Positions 31,488-40,830 of a stretch of DNA of 64,000 nucleotides are shown here, piece by piece (within the stretch, counting starts at the first letter, position 1; each line of letters begins with the position of its first letter). This DNA is from DASSBR01 sp035708085 (GTDB taxonomy: Bacteria > Pseudomonadota > Gammaproteobacteria > Natronospirales > DASSBR01), in the NCBI GenBank assembly GCA_035708085.1, contig DASSTE010000073.1, positions 1 to 64,000 on the forward strand, written 5' to 3'. Under the pieces are notes generated by a model. That model searched no databases and was not told the DNA's origin. It was given only the letters and a program-made list of their open reading frames with translations. The position numbers and the translations under genes were made by a program.

Positions 31488-32705
31488 TCATTCATACCGC
31501 AAGGCGTCGATGGGGTTCATGTTCGCGGCCTTGGCGGCCGGAATGATGCCGAAAATGACGCCGACGCCGCCCGAGAAGGCGAACGCCAGCAGCACCACCC
31601 ACCACGGGACGGTGGCGCTGCCGAAATTGGGAAGAATGTGCGAGGCGCCGATGCCGATTGCATAGCCGAGAATCACGCCGATTACGCCACCCAGCAGCGA
31701 CAGTGCCACCGACTCGATCAAAAACTGCAGCAGGATGTCGCGGCGGCGGGCCCCGAGACTCTTGCAGATGCCGATCTCGCGGGTACGCTCGGTGACCGAC
31801 ACCAGCATGATGTTCATGATGCCGATACCGCCGACCAGCAGCGAAATGCCGACGATGCCGCCGAGCACCAGCGTCACGGTGCCGAGGATGCCGCTGACCG
31901 TGTCCATTAACTGCTGGGATGTGCGCACCCTGAAGTCGTCCGGTTCGCCGGGCTGCAGATGGTGGCGCTTGCGCAGGATGCGCGAAATCTGCGCCTTGAT
32001 CGACGCCATGTGGTCCAACTGGTTCGCCTTCAGCAGGACTTCGATACTCGGCGCATCGGCCGTACCCTTCAGGCTGAGCGCGGTGCTATAAGGCATCACC
32101 GCCATGTCGTCCTGATCGCGGCCGAAGAACTGGCCGCGTTTGGCAAACATCCCGATGACGCGAAACCATTCGCCGTCGAAGCGCACGAATTTACCCACCG
32201 GGTTGGCGGGCAAGTGGAGGTTGTCGCGCACCGTCGTTCCGATCACGATCACGCGCCGGCGGCTTTGCAGGTCGCTGAAGTTGAAGAAACGACCTCTCGC
32301 GGGGTAAGCCTGTTCCAGCTCGGGATAGGTGCTGGTGGTGCCGAAAACGCGAGTCGTCGCCGATTGGTCGCGGTACTGGAATGTGCCGCCCAGTTCGATC
32401 ATCGGTGTGACGTGGTTGACACCGCGAACCTCCTGCTGCAGCGCTTCGAAGTCCTCCTGCGTCACTTTCGACTCCTGCCCGAGCAGCCGTTCCTTGTACG
32501 GCGTGTACGCGAACACGATGATGCTGTTCGAGCCGAGGCCCTTGAACTGGTTGGTAATGTTGTGGCTGAAGCCCTGAATCAGCGACACGACGGCAATGAC
32601 TGCCGTCACGCCGATGATGATGCCGAGCGTCGTCAGAAAGCTGCGAAAGGCATGCGCGCGGATCGACATCAGCGCCGAGCGCAGCGATTCGACCAGGCTA
32701 TACAC
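31488..32705 (-). CDS. MacB-like ABC transporter permease
   Basis: A 405-residue protein. N-terminal TM1 (residues 20-45, FLTTLGIIIGVTAVIAVVSL), a large periplasmic domain of about 200 residues (MacB_PCD type), and three C-terminal TM segments with the FtsX/MacB motif GGIGIMNIMLVSVTERTREIGICKSLGARRRDIL. Such permeases pair with a separate ATPase and a HlyD-type adaptor, driving tripartite export of peptides, lipoproteins or drugs by mechanotransmission. It overlaps the ATPase gene by 8 bases. Confidence 0.9.
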   Translation of the reverse strand: MYSLVESLRSALMSIRAHAFRSFLTTLGIIIGVTAVIAVVSLIQGFSHNITNQFKGLGSNSIIVFAYTPYKERLLGQESKVTQEDFEALQQEVRGVNHVTPMIELGGTFQYRDQSATTRVFGTTSTYPELEQAYPARGRFFNFSDLQSRRRVIVIGTTVRDNLHLPANPVGKFVRFDGEWFRVIGMFAKRGQFFGRDQDDMAVMPYSTALSLKGTADAPSIEVLLKANQLDHMASIKAQISRILRKRHHLQPGEPDDFRVRTSQQLMDTVSGILGTVTLVLGGIVGISLLVGGIGIMNIMLVSVTERTREIGICKSLGARRRDILLQFLIESVALSLLGGVIGVILGYAIGIGASHILPNFGSATVPWWVVLLAFAFSGGVGVIFGIIPAAKAANMNPIDALRYE

Positions 32706-33434
32706 GGCGATAATCCTCGCCCGCGGCGCCGTTGTCGGTATCGCTGACGACGCGGCCGTCCTTCAGCCGGATCACGCGCCGGCAGCAGTCGGCGATGTCC
32801 TGCTCGTGCGTCACCACGATGATCGTATGGCCGGCTTTGTGCAGGCGGTCGAACATGCGCATGATCTCGTGGCTGGTCGCCGATTCGAGATTGCCGGTCG
32901 GCTCGTCGGCGAGCAGGATCGCCGGCTCGCCGACCAGCGCGCGGGCGATCGCGACGCGCTGGCGCTGGCCGCCCGACAGCTGGTTCGGCATATGATCGAC
33001 GCGGTCCCCGAGCCCCACCTGCTCGAGCGCCGCGCGCGCCAGTTCACGCCGCTTGCGGACACCGATGCCGCGATACACCAGCGGCTGCATGACGTTGTGC
33101 AGCGCGCTGGCGCGGCCCAGCAGGTTGAAGCTCTGGAAGATGAAGCCGATTTCGCGGTTGCGGATGCGCGCCAGTGCGTTCTCGTCCAGCTTGCTCACCG
33201 GCGTGCCGTTGAGGATATATTCGCCGGCGGTGGGCTGGTCAGGCAGCCGACAATGTGCATCAGCGTCGACTTGCCGGAGCCGGATGGGCCGATGAAAGCC
33301 ACGTAGTCGTTGCGTGCGATGTCGATGTCGACGCCCTTGAGGGCCTCGACCGTCGTCTCGCCCATCTTGTAATGGCGGGTGATGCCGCGCAGGCGCAGCA
33401 GCGGCGCCGCATCGGGTTTGCGAACGGCGTTCAT
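32698..33434 (-). pseudogene. MacB-like ABC transporter ATPase, frameshifted
   Basis: A single ATPase gene split by one missing base near 33240. The first part (from ATG 33434) has Walker A GPSGSGKST and then runs into a stop after residue 79. The second part, in the next frame, carries the Q loop IFQSFNLLG, signature LSGGQRQRVAIARAL, Walker B ILLADEPTGNLES and H loop VVTHEQ. Restoring one base gives the expected DQPTAGEYILNGTPVSKLDENALARIRN joint. Either the gene is inactive, which would disable the operon, or this is a sequencing error. All other genes of the operon look intact. Joined length would be about 244 residues, normal for the family. Confidence 0.85.
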
Positions 33435-34627
33435 CCTTTCGCGATGTGCGGCTCGGCCGTGATCTTGATCGCGTCGCCGCCCTTCAGGTGGTGCAGCGTT
33501 TCGTACGGCCCTGTCACGACCTTGTCGCCGGCTTGCAGGCCGCTCACGATCGCGATGTTCTTGTCGTTGGAAATACCGGTGGTGACGGTTTCCTTTTTGA
33601 CATGCCCGTTGTGGACGACGAAGACGTAGCCGGATGCGCTGTCGACGGAGGCGTGCCTGCGGTCGGCAGCGGTGTACATCACCGCCTGCACCGGCACGGC
33701 GAGCGTGTCGCGGCTGCTGCGCGTGTGAATTTCGGCGCGGCAGCTCATGCCGGGTCTGAGGTCGACCTTGCTGCTCTTGGCAAGCAGCACCTTGACCTTG
33801 AAGCTCAGGCCCTGGTGGCCCGTTGCCGTGGTCGCCGACGTGCCGATGAACGTGACCTTGCCGTCGAGGCTGTCGTTCGGATACGCGACTGCGGTCACCT
33901 CGACATGCTGGCCAAGCGCGATGTGCGCGATATCGGCTTCATCGACGCGCACCTCGGCGAACATCGCCGACGGGTCGGCGATGTTCATCAGCGCCGAGCC
34001 GACGATGTTGGTGGTGCCGGCAATGACGGTCTCGCCGGGCTTGACGTCCACCTGCGTGACGATACCGTTCATCGGCGAGCGGATGATCGTCCGGTCGAGC
34101 TGCTCGCGCGCCTTGGCGAGCTGCGCCTTGTTGAGCGACAGTGCCTGCTGGCGCGACGCCAGTTCGGCGCGCGCGATCGCGAGCTGATTGGTTGCGTCCT
34201 GGTAGCTGGCGGTGTCGATCAGCCCCTGGTCGAACAGTTTTTTCTTGCGCTGCCAGTCGTTTTGCAGGTTCTTGATCGTCAACTGCTGCTGCTTGATCGC
34301 GATTTTCGCCATCTTGACGTTGGCTTCCTCGGTCGCCACCTCTGCCTTGAACGTCTCCGGGTCGATGCGCACGACAACCTGGCCCTTCTTGACGTGGTCG
34401 CCTTCCTCGACAGGCACCGCGCTGACTTTGCCAATGACTTCCGGACGCAGGTCGACTTCCTCGCGATAGACGAGCGAACCGGAGGCCAGCACCGAGCTGT
34501 CGATGGTCTGCGTTTTGACTGCCGAGACCTGCACGGCCTTGGCGTCGTCATGGCCGGCGACGCGCGTCGCGAAGACGATAACAACCAGCGCGACGACAAT
34601 GCCGCCGCCAATGAGCGCTTTTTTCAT
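33431..34627 (-). CDS. HlyD/MacA-type periplasmic adaptor protein
   Basis: A 398-residue protein starting at ATG 34627 with a single N-terminal membrane segment (KKALIGGGIVVALVVIVFATRV). Lipoyl half-motifs flank a coiled-coil hairpin: GKVSAVPVEEGDHVKKGQVV, then helices about 95-185 (QQQLTIKNLQNDWQRKKKLFDQG), then RSPMNGIVTQVDVKPGETV. Beta-barrel and membrane-proximal parts follow. It would link the permease to an outer-membrane channel. The start overlaps the YIP1-like gene (ATGA) and the stop overlaps the ATPase start. Confidence 0.92.
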   Translation of the reverse strand: MKKALIGGGIVVALVVIVFATRVAGHDDAKAVQVSAVKTQTIDSSVLASGSLVYREEVDLRPEVIGKVSAVPVEEGDHVKKGQVVVRIDPETFKAEVATEEANVKMAKIAIKQQQLTIKNLQNDWQRKKKLFDQGLIDTASYQDATNQLAIARAELASRQQALSLNKAQLAKAREQLDRTIIRSPMNGIVTQVDVKPGETVIAGTTNIVGSALMNIADPSAMFAEVRVDEADIAHIALGQHVEVTAVAYPNDSLDGKVTFIGTSATTATGHQGLSFKVKVLLAKSSKVDLRPGMSCRAEIHTRSSRDTLAVPVQAVMYTAADRRHASVDSASGYVFVVHNGHVKKETVTTGISNDKNIAIVSGLQAGDKVVTGPYETLHHLKGGDAIKITAEPHIAKG

Positions 34628-35325
34628 GAGACTGCGATTGCGAGCCAGATAGCGTAAATAATGATGTAGGGGCCGACGACGATGGCGAGCGCCTGCACCG
34701 CCGACCGGTCCAGCCAGCGCATCACGCCGTAGGTCAACAGGCCCAGCGACCAAATCAGCGTCAGTGTGATCGAATTCGCCAGCGAGAACGCCGCGTGACC
34801 GTTCCGGAAATGAAACAGCAGGCCGTTGAGCGACAGCACGCTCAACGCGGCCGGCGCGATCTGGTTGCCGCTGGCGAAACCGTAGGCGAGCGCCATCGCG
34901 GCGATCGCGAGCAGGTTTGGCAGGCGCGTCCACGCCGTCAGCGAAAACCACTGCCCGAAGCCGATCTCGCGTTCGCCAATCAGGCGCGCCGCCATCATCA
35001 GGTACAGCGCCTGGACGGTGTAGACGACGAAGGTCACGACAACCACGCTGACGCAGGCAATGCCAAGCGAGCGGCCGGGCGTCATGAACGCGCGCGCCTT
35101 GCTCGCCTGGTCCGGCGTCAGGTTGCCGGCACTCAGCAGGTGGTCGGTGAGCCAGGAGAAGTCGACTGTCCGGTAATACCAGATCCACATCGCGATCGCG
35201 GCGGCGATCACCAGCAGTAGCGGCGCCCACAGCCAGCGGCCGCGCTCACGCGCCGCATCGAGTGCGCCGGCGGGCGCGACGAAGGTGTCGAGCAGGCAAG
35301 AAGCGAGCGAACGTGAAGCAGCCAT
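34624..35325 (-). CDS. YIP1-family membrane protein
   Basis: A 233-residue protein with about five hydrophobic spans (WLWAPLLLVIAAAIAMWIWYY, SLGIACVSVVVVTFVVYTVQALYLMM, and three more to the C terminus), in the style of the Yip1/DUF1282 family. It is the first gene of the export operon and overlaps the adaptor gene by four bases. The family function in bacteria is not established; co-transcription suggests a helper role in the exporter. Confidence 0.7.
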   Translation of the reverse strand: MAASRSLASCLLDTFVAPAGALDAARERGRWLWAPLLLVIAAAIAMWIWYYRTVDFSWLTDHLLSAGNLTPDQASKARAFMTPGRSLGIACVSVVVVTFVVYTVQALYLMMAARLIGEREIGFGQWFSLTAWTRLPNLLAIAAMALAYGFASGNQIAPAALSVLSLNGLLFHFRNGHAAFSLANSITLTLIWSLGLLTYGVMRWLDRSAVQALAIVVGPYIIIYAIWLAIAVS

Positions 35326-35376
35326 TCAATACCCCCTGTGTAATGGTCGACTATAACAGCAAATTCAGGATTTGCC

Positions 35377-35418
35377 AAAAAAAAAGCCTCTGGAACCGTT
35401 GCCGGCGCCAGAGGCTTT
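35377..35418 (-). terminator. Rho-independent terminator of the RRM gene
   Basis: On the minus strand an 11-base-pair perfect stem (AAAGCCTCTGG / CCAGAGGCTTT) with a 14-base loop is followed by a run of T. It lies 29 bases after the RRM gene stop. Confidence 0.85.
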
Positions 35419-35446
35419 ATCACAACATCAAGCTTTGATTATTGCG

Positions 35447-35716
35447 TTACCAGCGATTGCGCGGCGGGCGCGGAGCGCGCTCCTGTGCTTCGTTGACACG
35501 CATCGGGCGACCGCCCATGTCTTTGCCGTTCAGAGCCTGGATGGCGGAGTTGGCCGCATCCGCTTCCATTTCCACGAAGCCGAAGCCACGGGGCCTGCCG
35601 GTCTCGCGATCCGCGACCATTTTGACCCGCTGGACTTCGCCGAACTGCTCAAACTGCTGGCGCACCTCTTCCTCGGTGGCGGAGAAGGGCAGGTTGCCCA
35701 CATAAATAGACGTCAT
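35447..35716 (-). CDS. RRM-domain RNA-binding protein
   Basis: An 89-residue protein that is a single RNA recognition motif: RNP2 IYVGNL at residues 4-9 and RNP1 RGFGFVEM at about 43-50, followed by a short Arg/Pro-rich tail ending PRNRW. Such small bacterial RRM proteins bind single-stranded RNA and are often cold-induced. It has its own candidate promoter and terminator, so it is monocistronic, with a leader of about 20 bases if that promoter is right. Confidence 0.9.
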   Translation of the reverse strand: MTSIYVGNLPFSATEEEVRQQFEQFGEVQRVKMVADRETGRPRGFGFVEMEADAANSAIQALNGKDMGGRPMRVNEAQERAPRPPRNRW

Positions 35717-35735
35717 CTTGTATCACTCATGAAAC

Positions 35736-35764
35736 ATTAAACAAATCAGGACCGCGAGGTCCAA
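35736..35764 (-). promoter_or_regulatory. Candidate promoter of the RRM gene
   Basis: On the minus strand TTGGAC (35764-35759) and TTTAAT (35741-35736) are 17 bases apart, ending 19 bases before the ATG. The spacer contains the small palindrome GGACCTCGCGGTCC. The rest of the gap to 35893 shows nothing I can name. Confidence 0.45.
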
Positions 35765-35893
35765 GTACCATGGCTGGATTCCTCATCGATCGACTTGTCT
35801 CACATGGAAAGTCAAGGCGTTGGCTCCGGCCAATCGGCAGCTTACGCCAAAAGATTCTGGTAATGCAACGTTTTTGTGATTTTTTCCCATCCG

Positions 35894-36580
35894 CTAGTCC
35901 GGGCGAATTTCGAGGCGATTATGCACCGCGTGCACGCCCGGCACGTACCAGCAATCGTATACCGCGATCCGGCCGAGGGCTTCGCTGGGGACGCGGCCGG
36001 TCAGCGTGACTTCCGCGTGCGCGGTTTCGACATGAATCTCGATATCGTTCAGGCTTCGCTCCTTGTCGAGCACCAGCCGGATCGCATCGGTGATTTCGCC
36101 GTCGTGATCGTGCTCGGCCGGCTCGACGTGCAGGCGGTTGTGCACGTCGCGGCAACCCGGCACCCACCAGCACAGCACCTCGGCGAGACGGCGGTGCGAC
36201 AGGCTTGGCATCGTGCCGGTGAGCGTGACGCGGCCGTTCGCCACCGAGACGTGCAAGTCGGCGTCGTCGTCGGTGCCGACATGCAGTTCTCCAAAGGCGA
36301 CTTCGCGTTGCAGTGCGTCAAGCACGCGGACCGTCACTTCGCCGTCGCCATGCTCGTCGGCCGCGCCGACGTAGAGGTCGTCCATGATTTCATCGCTGTG
36401 GGCGGCGGCGCGCGCCAGCCGGAGGGCTTTTCGCTTGGCTATGATATTCTCCACCTCGCCTTCGAGGCGCAAGGTCCCGTTTTCGGCGCGAATCTCGATC
36501 GGATGCGCGTGCAGATTGATGTCCGTATCGCGTTCCAGCGCGGCACGGATGGCGGCGGTGGTTTTCGAAGCATCGTCCAT
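35894..36580 (-). CDS. Triple BON-domain protein
   Basis: A 228-residue protein with three BON-like repeats at about 5-70, 80-150 and 155-228, each with the pattern IRAAL...INLHAHPIEIRAENGTLRLEGEV, VHVGTDDDADLHVSVANGRVTLTGT, IEIHVETAHAEVTLTGRV. There is no signal peptide, so it would be cytoplasmic, unlike OsmY. BON domains bind phospholipid or act in protein-protein contacts. Histidine/aspartate-rich stretches between repeats are unusual. The two CWWVPG/CWYVPG motifs before the repeat ends are nearly identical, showing internal duplication. Confidence 0.8.
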   Translation of the reverse strand: MDDASKTTAAIRAALERDTDINLHAHPIEIRAENGTLRLEGEVENIIAKRKALRLARAAAHSDEIMDDLYVGAADEHGDGEVTVRVLDALQREVAFGELHVGTDDDADLHVSVANGRVTLTGTMPSLSHRRLAEVLCWWVPGCRDVHNRLHVEPAEHDHDGEITDAIRLVLDKERSLNDIEIHVETAHAEVTLTGRVPSEALGRIAVYDCWYVPGVHAVHNRLEIRPD

Positions 36581-36725
36581 GGCATCTCTTCCGGTACGGT
36601 CTCAATAAAGACAATGATACGCGGATCGCCGGTTCGAATTTGCCGCTTGCCTCGCAGTCCTCTATTATTGGCCGCCACTGTCGCGGAAGGGATGTCCGAC
36701 AACCGGCCGCTCTTGCGAGGACAGT

Positions 36726-38180
36726 ATGAATCTTTTCCGCACCAAGCCGATCCGTCCGACGGACGAAGCGGGCCTCCGCCGGGTGCTTGGGCCTGTTGAT
36801 TTGACGCTGATGGGCATCGGCTGCATCGTCGGTGCGGGCATTTTCGTCTTTACCGGCCAGGCCGCCGCGCTGCATGCCGGCCCCGCAATTGTCATTTCTT
36901 TCGCCATCACCGGCGTTGCCTGCGGTTTCTCCGCGTTGTCGTATGCGGAATTGGCGTCCAGCATCGGCGGCTGCGGCAGCGCCTATGGCTACGGCTACGC
37001 GGCGCTGGGCGAGATTGTCGGCTGGATCATCGGCTGGGATCTGATCCTGGAATACGGCCTCGGCGTCGCGACCGTGGCGGCCGGCTGGTCCGGCTATGTC
37101 AGCGATGCGCTCGCCAGCATCGGTGCAAAAATTCCCTATGAATGGACGCACGCTCCCGGCGTCTGTACCACCGGGCCGGTGCAGCAATGCGGCTCCGCAA
37201 ACCTGCTCGCGATCGGCGTCATCCTGGCGCTGGGGCTGCTGCTGGCGGCCGGCGCCAAGGAGAGCCTGCGGCTCAACGCGATCATGGTCGCCGTCAAACT
37301 GGCCGCGCTGCTGCTGTTTATCGGCCTCGCGCTCACCCGCGTCGATCCGGCTTTCTGGCATCCATTCATTCCGCCGGTCGGCTTGAATCCGGCCGGCCAC
37401 ACCGCGTACGGCTGGAACGGCATTGTCAGTGGCGCGGCGGTGATCTTTTTCGCCTACATCGGCTTCGATTCGCTGTCGACCGCGGCCGAGGAAACCAGGA
37501 ACCCGCAGCGCAACGTACCGATCGGCATCATCAGCGCGATGGTGATCTGCACCACGCTGTATATGGTTGTGTCGCTGCTGCTGACCGGTATAGTGCCGTT
37601 CCGGACGCTGACCGGCAATTCACCGGTTTCCGGGGCGCTGCTGGCTATCGGCTACAACTGGGGCGCGGCCGCGGTGGCGGTGGGCGCCATCGCCGGCTTG
37701 TCGACCGTGTTGTTGGTACTGTTCTTCGGCATTACGCGCATCATCTTCGCGATGTCGCGCGACGGGTTGTTGCCGACGGTATTCGCTGCGGTGAATGAAA
37801 GGACGCGCACGCCGGTGCGGGTGATTGCCGTGCTGGCCGTGATCGTCAGCGCTCTGTCGGGTTTTCTGCCGCTCAAAAGCCTGGTCAAAGTGGTGAACAT
37901 CGGTACGCTGATGGCGTTTACCGTCGTGTGCCTCGGGGTCATCGTGCTGCGTTACCGAAACCCGGACATGCCGCGTCCGTTTCGGGTGCCGCTCGCGCCG
38001 CTGCTGCCCGCGGTGGGCGCGGCCATCAATATTTATATTGCGGCTCATTTGCCGGGAGTCAGCTGGGTCGCGTTCGTCATCTGGCTGCTAATCGGGCTTT
38101 GCGTTTATTTTCTGTACTCGCACAAGCACAGTCTGCTGCACCAGCCGCGAGCCCCGGCCGCGGAACTTGGAGGAAGGTAG
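36726..38180 (+). CDS. APC-family amino acid permease (CAT/YfnA-like)
   Basis: A 484-residue protein with about 12 membrane spans. The N-terminal motif LGPVDLTLMGIGCIVGAGIFVFTGQAA matches the substrate-binding unwound TM1 of the APC superfamily; FAYIGFDSLSTAAEETRNPQRNVPIGI is the TM6/loop signature of cationic amino acid transporter-like members. It likely imports amino acids with protons. GAGGA lies just upstream of the ATG. It is followed by a second APC gene after 112 bases. Confidence 0.88.
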   Translation: MNLFRTKPIRPTDEAGLRRVLGPVDLTLMGIGCIVGAGIFVFTGQAAALHAGPAIVISFAITGVACGFSALSYAELASSIGGCGSAYGYGYAALGEIVGWIIGWDLILEYGLGVATVAAGWSGYVSDALASIGAKIPYEWTHAPGVCTTGPVQQCGSANLLAIGVILALGLLLAAGAKESLRLNAIMVAVKLAALLLFIGLALTRVDPAFWHPFIPPVGLNPAGHTAYGWNGIVSGAAVIFFAYIGFDSLSTAAEETRNPQRNVPIGIISAMVICTTLYMVVSLLLTGIVPFRTLTGNSPVSGALLAIGYNWGAAAVAVGAIAGLSTVLLVLFFGITRIIFAMSRDGLLPTVFAAVNERTRTPVRVIAVLAVIVSALSGFLPLKSLVKVVNIGTLMAFTVVCLGVIVLRYRNPDMPRPFRVPLAPLLPAVGAAINIYIAAHLPGVSWVAFVIWLLIGLCVYFLYSHKHSLLHQPRAPAAELGGR

Positions 38181-38292
38181 TATTGTCCCTATATCTAATG
38201 TCCGAGGCTTGTGCCCCCGTATCCAACCTGCAATTATTCGCGGCGCGCGTCACAGCGTGCTGTCCACGCCTTAGTTCAATGGGAGAATATTG

Positions 38293-40017
38293 ATGGCAAC
38301 ATCCAAGGCTACGCCTGCCACGCCGCCCGATTCCGGCGGGGGGCACCACCTCAAACGCGATGTCGGCGTCATCGGCCTGCTGTTCACCGCTGTCGGATCG
38401 ATCATCGGCTCGGGCTGGTTGTTCGGCGCGCTGGAGGCCGCCGAGCAGGCAGGACCGGCGTCGATCATCTCGTGGCTGATCGGCGCGATCATGATTCTGT
38501 TCATCGGCCTGATTTATGCCGAGCTGGGAACGATGTTCCCGATCTCCGGTGGGCTGGTGCGCTTCCCGCATTTCGCGTTCGGCTCATTCGCGAGCTACAC
38601 GACCGGCTGGATCACCTGGCTGGGCGCGGCCTCGACCGCGCCTATCGAGGTCGAAGCCGCGCTGCAGTACGCCAATAATTACCTGCCGTGGCTGCAGCAT
38701 CTGGAAAACGGCACGGCGGTCCTGACCGGCGCAGGCTTCGGTGTCGCTGTCGGGCTGATGCTGCTGTTCAGCATCATTAATGTGTTCGGCATCCGCTGGT
38801 TTGCGCGTCTCAATAACGCCCTGGTGTGGTGGAAGCTTGGCATCATCACGGTCGTCATCCTCGCGCTGCTGTTCAGTTATTTCGATGCCGGCCATTTCAC
38901 CGAACAGATTCCGGGACACGGCAGCGGCTTCCTGCCGCTCGGCTGGCGCGGCGTGTTTTCGTCGATCGCGACCGCCGGTATCGTATTTTCCTACCTGGGA
39001 TTCCGGCAGGGCGTATCGCTCGCGGGCGAAACCAAAAATCCGGCGCGCAATGTTCCGATCGCCGTAATTGGCTCATTGCTCATCACCGCGCTGATTTACG
39101 TCGCTTTGCAGGTCGCCTTTATCGGGGCGCTGCCGACCCACGCGCTGTCCAACGGCTGGGCCAACATCGGCACGTCGTTCGCCAGTGGCCTGACCCAGGA
39201 GGTCGCGGCATTCGGACCGCTGGCCTCGCTTGCGACCACGCTGGGGCTCACCTGGCTCGCGCTGCTGCTGTACATCGACGCCTTCATCTCGCCGGCCGAC
39301 ACCGGTTTGATTTACACGACAGTCACTTCGCGCCTGTCCTACGCGATGGGCCGCAACGGCAATGCGCCGCGCGGCCTGGCGAAGGTCAGCACGCGCGGCG
39401 TGCCGTGGGTCAGCGTCATTTTGTCCTTTATCGTTGGCGTGATCTTTTTCCTGCCGTTTCCGGGGTGGGCGCAGCTTGTCGGCTTCGTTACGTCCGCGAC
39501 CGTGCTGTCGTTCGGTTCGGGCCCGGTTACGTTCCTCGCGCTGCGTAAGCAATTGCCCAACCAGAATCGGCCGTTTCGCTTGGGCGGCGGCCTGATTTTC
39601 CCGTTCCTGGCCTTCCTGTCGTCGAACCTGATCGTCTACTGGGCGGGCTGGGATATCGTCTGGAAACTGATGCTCGCCGTGGTGCTTGGCTTCATCGTGC
39701 TGGGCATCCACGAACTGTTTTACCACCGCCACACCCCGCGGCTGGACTTCCGCTCCGGCTTTTGGGTACTGCCGTGGCTCGGCGGCGAGGCGCTGATCAG
39801 CTGGCTTGGCTCATATCCGGTAGTTTCCGCCGGGGCAGGCAACACCGGCGTGCTGGGCCCCGACGCATCGATTATCGTGCTGGCCGTGTTCTCCGCATTC
39901 ATTTTGTGGCTCGCCTACGCGATGCGTCTGCCTACGGATCGGGCCGAGGCGCATGTTGCCGAAGGCTACGAAGAAGCCGCCCAGGAAGCGGAGACCATGC
40001 ACGAGATGGAGATATAA
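38293..40017 (+). CDS. APC-family amino acid permease
   Basis: A 574-residue protein starting at ATG 38293 with GGGAG upstream. About 12-13 membrane spans; TM1 motif LLFTAVGSIIGSGWLFGALEAAEQAGPAS and a TM6 region YLGFRQGVSLAGETKNPARNVPIAVIGS. It belongs to a different APC subgroup from the neighbouring permease, with a longer C terminus rich in acidic residues (EEAAQEAETMHEMEI). The substrate cannot be told from sequence. Confidence 0.87.
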   Translation: MATSKATPATPPDSGGGHHLKRDVGVIGLLFTAVGSIIGSGWLFGALEAAEQAGPASIISWLIGAIMILFIGLIYAELGTMFPISGGLVRFPHFAFGSFASYTTGWITWLGAASTAPIEVEAALQYANNYLPWLQHLENGTAVLTGAGFGVAVGLMLLFSIINVFGIRWFARLNNALVWWKLGIITVVILALLFSYFDAGHFTEQIPGHGSGFLPLGWRGVFSSIATAGIVFSYLGFRQGVSLAGETKNPARNVPIAVIGSLLITALIYVALQVAFIGALPTHALSNGWANIGTSFASGLTQEVAAFGPLASLATTLGLTWLALLLYIDAFISPADTGLIYTTVTSRLSYAMGRNGNAPRGLAKVSTRGVPWVSVILSFIVGVIFFLPFPGWAQLVGFVTSATVLSFGSGPVTFLALRKQLPNQNRPFRLGGGLIFPFLAFLSSNLIVYWAGWDIVWKLMLAVVLGFIVLGIHELFYHRHTPRLDFRSGFWVLPWLGGEALISWLGSYPVVSAGAGNTGVLGPDASIIVLAVFSAFILWLAYAMRLPTDRAEAHVAEGYEEAAQEAETMHEMEI

Positions 40018-40039
40018 GCCGGCAGCGAACGCGTATCTT

Positions 40040-40073
40040 CCGTTCGCCCTGACCCACAGCTCAGGGCGAACGG
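40040..40073 (+). terminator. Hairpin between convergent genes
   Basis: A perfect 13-base-pair inverted repeat (CCGTTCGCCCTGA / TCAGGGCGAACGG) with an 8-base loop. No T run, but its place between convergent genes suggests a bidirectional terminator or an extragenic palindrome. Part of the same word (TTCAGGGCGAAC) recurs at 40860-40871, within the fluoride riboswitch. Confidence 0.5.
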
Positions 40074-40083
40074 TTGTCGCCGC

Positions 40084-40398
40084 CTATCGGCATTCAACGT
40101 TCCACGAAATTAAATGCTTTGGCGGAATCAAGTCGCCCAGCGACTCGATCGCCGCCGCCACGGCGTCGGGTTCGTCGAAGAATTCGATCACTTCGGGAAG
40201 ATGCGGGCTCAGGCGCAACAGATCGCCGGCGTGGACCACGCCGGTCGAGCCGAAGCCGGCGATACCGCGAAAGACGGTGACGCCGCGCACCTGATGCCGG
40301 TCGTGCAGAATCTCCAGGATGTTCTCCATCAGGCTGCCTTTGCGGCCGGGATCGGACTCGCTGATGTAGATGCGGACGAAGGTCATTGTTTGGCTCAT
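40084..40398 (-). CDS. DUF190-domain protein
   Basis: A 104-residue protein. FVRIYISESDPGRKG, ILEILHDRHQVRGVTVFRGIAGFG and HLPEVIEFFDEPD are the DUF190 pattern, a PII-like fold. DUF190 genes often accompany crcB, and here it is 15 bases downstream of crcB under the same fluoride riboswitch, so it is probably a partner or regulator of fluoride export. Confidence 0.85.
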   Translation of the reverse strand: MSQTMTFVRIYISESDPGRKGSLMENILEILHDRHQVRGVTVFRGIAGFGSTGVVHAGDLLRLSPHLPEVIEFFDEPDAVAAAIESLGDLIPPKHLISWNVECR

Positions 40399-40413
40399 CG
40401 GCAGTTACACCTA

Positions 40414-40791
40414 TCAGAGGACGCGCGACAGGTAGCCGCCGGCAAAGGCCGCAGCAAAACCCAGCACTACCGACAGTAGCACGTACAGCGCCGCGCGACC
40501 GAACGCGCCTTCCTCGGCAAGTATCAGCGTTTCGACCATGAACGTTGAGAACGTCGTGAATCCGCCGAGTCCGCCGGTGAGAATCGCGACGCGCAGCGTC
40601 GGGCCGATGGTCAGTCGTTCGAGCGTCAGGAAGAACAGGAAACCGAGCACGAAGCTGCCGACGACGTTGATCGTCAGCGTCGCGACGGGAAAACTTCTGC
40701 CGTAAAAGAGGTGAATGAGCTGCGACAAGCCGTAGCGGGCACAGCAGCCGACGGCGCCGCCGATGGCGACGGCCAGATAATTCCAACCCAT
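40414..40791 (-). CDS. crcB: Fluoride ion exporter CrcB/Fluc
   Basis: A 125-residue protein with four membrane spans. Marks: LAVAIGGAVGCCARYGLSQLI at the N terminus, TLTINVVGSFVLGFLFFL, and the GGLGGFTTFSTFMVE motif that lines the pore and holds the central sodium site. Fluc channels are antiparallel dimers that let fluoride out of the cytoplasm. The leader carries a fluoride riboswitch, and AAGGAG lies before the ATG. Confidence 0.95.
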   Translation of the reverse strand: MGWNYLAVAIGGAVGCCARYGLSQLIHLFYGRSFPVATLTINVVGSFVLGFLFFLTLERLTIGPTLRVAILTGGLGGFTTFSTFMVETLILAEEGAFGRAALYVLLSVVLGFAAAFAGGYLSRVL

Positions 40792-40830
40792 AACGAAAAC
40801 TCCTTCCGGTCTGATCTTGAACCAGGCACA

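Noticed and set aside
33195..33434. A separate 79-residue ATP-binding protein
   Set aside because: It is only the N-terminal part of the frameshifted ATPase; the remaining motifs continue in the next frame without a gap.
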